From Candidatus Aphodovivens avistercoris (GTDB taxonomy: Bacteria > Actinomycetota > Coriobacteriia > Coriobacteriales > Eggerthellaceae), in contig DVIW01000008.1 of NCBI GenBank assembly GCA_018710945.1, positions 1 through 64,000 of the forward strand: a stretch of 64,000 bases of DNA. The letters are read 5' to 3'. Shown here one piece after another: positions 61,442 to 64,000 of this stretch. The position numbers and the translations under genes were made by a program. The notes beneath the pieces were generated by a model. The model was not told the origin of the DNA. It made no database searches and worked only from the letters and a program-made list of their open reading frames with translations. The number at the start of each line of letters is the position of its first letter. Position 1 is the stretch's first letter.

Positions 61442-62215
61442 CTACAGCGGGCGGAGACGCCCGGGTTCCACCGTCAGCAGCACCGGGCCGTCCTCGGTGA
61501 TGGCGACCGTCTTCTCGAAGTGCACCGACGGCCGGCCGTCCTCGGTGCGCACCAGCCAGCCGTCGTCCATCTGGCGCGTGCGGCAGCTGCCGGCGTTCAC
61601 CATCGGCTCGATGGCCAGCACCATCCCCACCGCCAGCTTCACGCCGCGGTGGCGCCAGCCGTAGTTGGGGACGTTGGGCGCCTCGTGCATGTCGCGCCCG
61701 ATGCCGTGGCCCACGTACTCGCGCACCACGCTGCAGCCCGCCTCGCGCGCGCGGTGCTCCACCGCGCTGCCGATGGCGCCCATGCGGTTGCCGGCGCGGG
61801 CACCCTCGATGCCCGCCCACAGGCACTCTTCGCCCACCTGCAGAAGGCGGCGCTTCTCTTCGGACACCTCGCCCACGGGAAACGTCCAGGCGTTGTCGCC
61901 CACCCAGCCGTCCACGACGGCGCCCGTGTCGATGGAGATGATGTCGCCCTCGCGCAGCACCACGTCCTTGGAGGGGATGCCGTGGATGATCTCGTCGTTC
62001 ACCGAGGCGCATATGCTGGCGGGAAAGCCCGCGTAGCCCTTGAACGCCGGAACGCCGCCATCGTCGCGTATGACGGCCTCCACAGCCTCATCGATCTCCC
62101 AGGTGGACGCACCAGGGCGGCACAGCTCGCCCGCCACGCGTAGCGCCTTGGCCGACAGACAGCCCGCTTCCTTCATCGCCTCTATCTCGGCCGCCGATTT
62201 CAAGATGATGCCCAT
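61442..62215 (-). CDS. map: Methionine aminopeptidase type I
   Basis: A 257-residue enzyme removing N-terminal Met. AAGGACG precedes ATG 62215. Metal ligands are all visible: DIISIDTGAVVDGWVGDNAWTF (two Asp), GHGIGRDMHEAPNVPNYG (His), MVLAIEPMVNAG (Glu) and the closing ITEDGPVLLTVEP (Glu). It lacks the N-terminal zinc finger extension. Confidence 0.97.
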   Translation of the reverse strand: MGIILKSAAEIEAMKEAGCLSAKALRVAGELCRPGASTWEIDEAVEAVIRDDGGVPAFKGYAGFPASICASVNDEIIHGIPSKDVVLREGDIISIDTGAVVDGWVGDNAWTFPVGEVSEEKRRLLQVGEECLWAGIEGARAGNRMGAIGSAVEHRAREAGCSVVREYVGHGIGRDMHEAPNVPNYGWRHRGVKLAVGMVLAIEPMVNAGSCRTRQMDDGWLVRTEDGRPSVHFEKTVAITEDGPVLLTVEPGRLRPL

Positions 62216-62331
62216 GCGATCACGTCCTTCGCCGTTCGCTTTCACGTCGCGTTTCCCACAATCCGCTGCAACAGGATGTCGCCCTCTCCCGCCCGCTGCG
62301 CAAGGCGAAGCCGAGACCAAGGCGAACCTCC

Positions 62332-62366
62332 CAAAAAACGGAAACCCCGCCGCAGCGGGGTTTCCG
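62332..62366 (-). terminator. Terminator of the NlpC/P60 gene
   Basis: Minus strand GGAAACCCCGC / GCGGGGTTTCC with loop TGCG, followed by GTTTTTTGG. Confidence 0.9.
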
Positions 62367-62387
62367 AACAAGTCGGTTCAAAGAGCG

Positions 62388-63464
62388 CTAGTAGCGCACG
62401 AACACCATGCCGCTCTGCACGGGGCCGATGATGACGCCCACGCCGTAGGTGGCGCAGTGGATCATCTGGCCGCCGCCGATGTAGATGCCGCAGTGGTTCT
62501 CGTTCACCGCCACGTCGCCCGGCTGCGGGTTGCTGGTGTGCGGCCAGTTGAGGAACGTGTAGGTGGTGCCCAGACGGCTGTAGGCGCCGGTCAGGCAGTA
62601 GGCCACGAAGCCGGAGCAGTCGAAGGCGCCCGGGCTGCACGCGCCCCACACGTACTCGGCGTTGCCGATGTAGCTGTAGGCGCGGTCGACCACCGCGTTG
62701 CCGGTGACGGCGTTGTACGGCGGCTCGCTGTAGCCGTTGTCGGTGTTGTTCGACGGCGCGTTCTCGATGGCGTTGTCGATGACGTCCTGGGCAGCAGCCT
62801 GCTCGGCAGCCTCCTGCGCGGCGCGCTCCTGCTCAAGCAACTCGGCGGCCTCGGCCGACAGGCTGTCGTAGGTGGCCTGCATCTCGGCGACGGTAGCCTC
62901 GGCCTCGTCCTTGATCTCCTTGGCCTCGGCGGCCTTGTCAGCGGCGATCTGCTCCTGCTCGGCGTAGACGGCCTTCTCGTCCTCGATCTGCTGGCGCAGA
63001 TCCTTCGTCTCGTTCACCAGGTCGGTGTCGTTCTGGTTCATCTTGTCCAGCATGTCCCAGTTGGTGACGAACTCGCTGAACGACGACGAGCCCAGAAGCA
63101 CGTCGAGGATCGTGGCGCTGCCGTTGCGGTACATCGAGCGCGCACGGTCGCCCAGACGCTCCTGCAGATCGGCGATCTCGTCGGTCGCCTCGTCGATGCG
63201 ACCCTGCGCCTCTTCCATCTTCTGCTGAGCCTGCTCCTGCTCTTCCAGGGCGGCGTAGTAATCGTTGGAAGCCGTGTCCAGCTGCTCCTGCATGGCGTTC
63301 AGCGACGCCAGCACCGACTGGGCCTCCGCCTGCTTGTCGGCGGCGGTCGGGTCGGCATATGCCTTGGTGGGCGAAGCCACCGGCATCATGATACCCACGG
63401 CGAGCACGGCGGAAAGGGCCGCCGACCCCGCGACGCGGAGGGGGTTGTGCTTCGAATGCTCCAT
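62388..63464 (-). CDS. Secreted NlpC/P60 peptidoglycan hydrolase with coiled coil
   Basis: A 358-residue secreted hydrolase with GAGGAGG before ATG 63464. The signal peptide ends near AYA-DP (residue 37). A long coiled coil (about 40-225) with LGSSSFSEFVTNWDMLDKM resembles the RipA/CwlO/PcsB type regulatory region that FtsEX or similar systems act on. The NlpC/P60 domain has catalytic Cys in FDCSGFVAYCL, His in VNENHCGIYIG and the third polar residue in MIHCATYG. It cleaves the peptide stem, probably at cell separation. Confidence 0.95.
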   Translation of the reverse strand: MEHSKHNPLRVAGSAALSAVLAVGIMMPVASPTKAYADPTAADKQAEAQSVLASLNAMQEQLDTASNDYYAALEEQEQAQQKMEEAQGRIDEATDEIADLQERLGDRARSMYRNGSATILDVLLGSSSFSEFVTNWDMLDKMNQNDTDLVNETKDLRQQIEDEKAVYAEQEQIAADKAAEAKEIKDEAEATVAEMQATYDSLSAEAAELLEQERAAQEAAEQAAAQDVIDNAIENAPSNNTDNGYSEPPYNAVTGNAVVDRAYSYIGNAEYVWGACSPGAFDCSGFVAYCLTGAYSRLGTTYTFLNWPHTSNPQPGDVAVNENHCGIYIGGGQMIHCATYGVGVIIGPVQSGMVFVRY

Positions 63465-63625
63465 ATTAGGCCTCCTCGTTGCTTTCGTCTGCCTTGATCC
63501 GGGAACCCTCGTCAAGGCAACCGCTTTCAAGGATACCAACCCCATCCTGCGGGGTCAGCCCGTTTCAATCAATGCCCACAGACCGGACACATTCTCAACG
63601 GCGCGTAAAGCGCCCCGTATAGCAG

Positions 63626-63652
63626 AAAAGGAGCCCGAAGGCTCCTTTTCCC
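63626..63652 (-). terminator. Terminator downstream of rplA
   Basis: Symmetric stem AAAAGGAGCC / GGCTCCTTTT with a CGAA-type loop, functional in either direction; it lies just past the rplA stop. Confidence 0.88.
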
Positions 63653-63668
63653 GATAGGTTCGTGCGCG

Positions 63669-64000
<332 letters not shown>

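Overview
The window looks like chromosomal DNA of an Eggerthellaceae-type actinobacterium (class Coriobacteriia, Eggerthella/Gordonibacter-like). This is an inference from the very high GC, an orphan molybdopterin oxidoreductase cluster with its own LysR and MFS genes, a two-gene SUF-like Fe-S system, a Tat-targeted lipoprotein peptide-binding protein, and many Ala-rich disordered protein tails. No rRNA, IS element or prophage is visible. The sequence enters in a 23S rRNA methyltransferase gene (left edge) and leaves in rplA (right edge), so both end genes are partial.

Layout. 1-5.4 kb: RNA methyltransferase, tRNA-Arg(CCG), a GT28 glycolipid glycosyltransferase without a good start codon, a DEAD-box helicase and an orphan NifX-like protein. 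5.6-8.8 kb (minus): infC-rpmI-rplT behind an attenuator hairpin, then two acidic membrane-anchored proteins. 9.3-15.5 kb: a dppABCDF-type peptide transporter, with a run of perfect hairpins between the binding protein and the first permease. 15.7-20.9 kb: an M16C peptidase, then a minimal SufC/SufB pair. 21-28.2 kb: amino-acid binding lipoprotein, comF, processive glycosyltransferase, ahcY and an unknown lower-GC lipoprotein. 28.5-33.3 kb: a SixA-CHAD fusion, a two-repeat orphan CRISPR with a promoter, a GNAT enzyme, a QueG-like Fe-S protein and a lipoprotein. 33.2-38.9 kb (minus): a lantibiotic-immunity-like module, ABC ATPase, two permeases, a YxeA-like lipoprotein, response regulator and sensor kinase. 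39-46 kb: an AbiEi/PD-(D/E)XK-like protein, a zinc-ribbon mini-protein, then a Mo-bisPGD oxidoreductase with a two-cluster ferredoxin subunit, a divergent LysR regulator and an MFS carrier. This last arrangement resembles the catechol dehydroxylase loci of gut Eggerthellaceae. 46-54.5 kb: AAA ATPase, Ala-rich membrane protein, mscL, a GntR/YtrA-regulated operon (CPBP protease, regulator, DUF1648 protein), a CmpB-like membrane protein and a MarR regulator. 55-64 kb: CorA, DUF1846 protein, NAD kinase, MurJ, methionine aminopeptidase, NlpC/P60 hydrolase and rplA.

The most striking unexplained signal is a family of at least seven intergenic hairpins (26956, 27113, 28348, 35687, 40219, 49328, 55081). 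Each has arms of about 22 nt around a CGTTTCGCGCG / CGCGCGAAACG core and a loop of about 15 nt. All lie in the same orientation, with a pyrimidine-rich tract on the left. Paired positions change together between copies, which suggests that the fold or dyad is maintained. Other points of interest are the mini-CRISPR, a possible AUA start on infC, and three dense regulatory regions: the dpp leader, the GntR operator triplet, and the 11-bp-period direct repeats before the lantibiotic-immunity operon.
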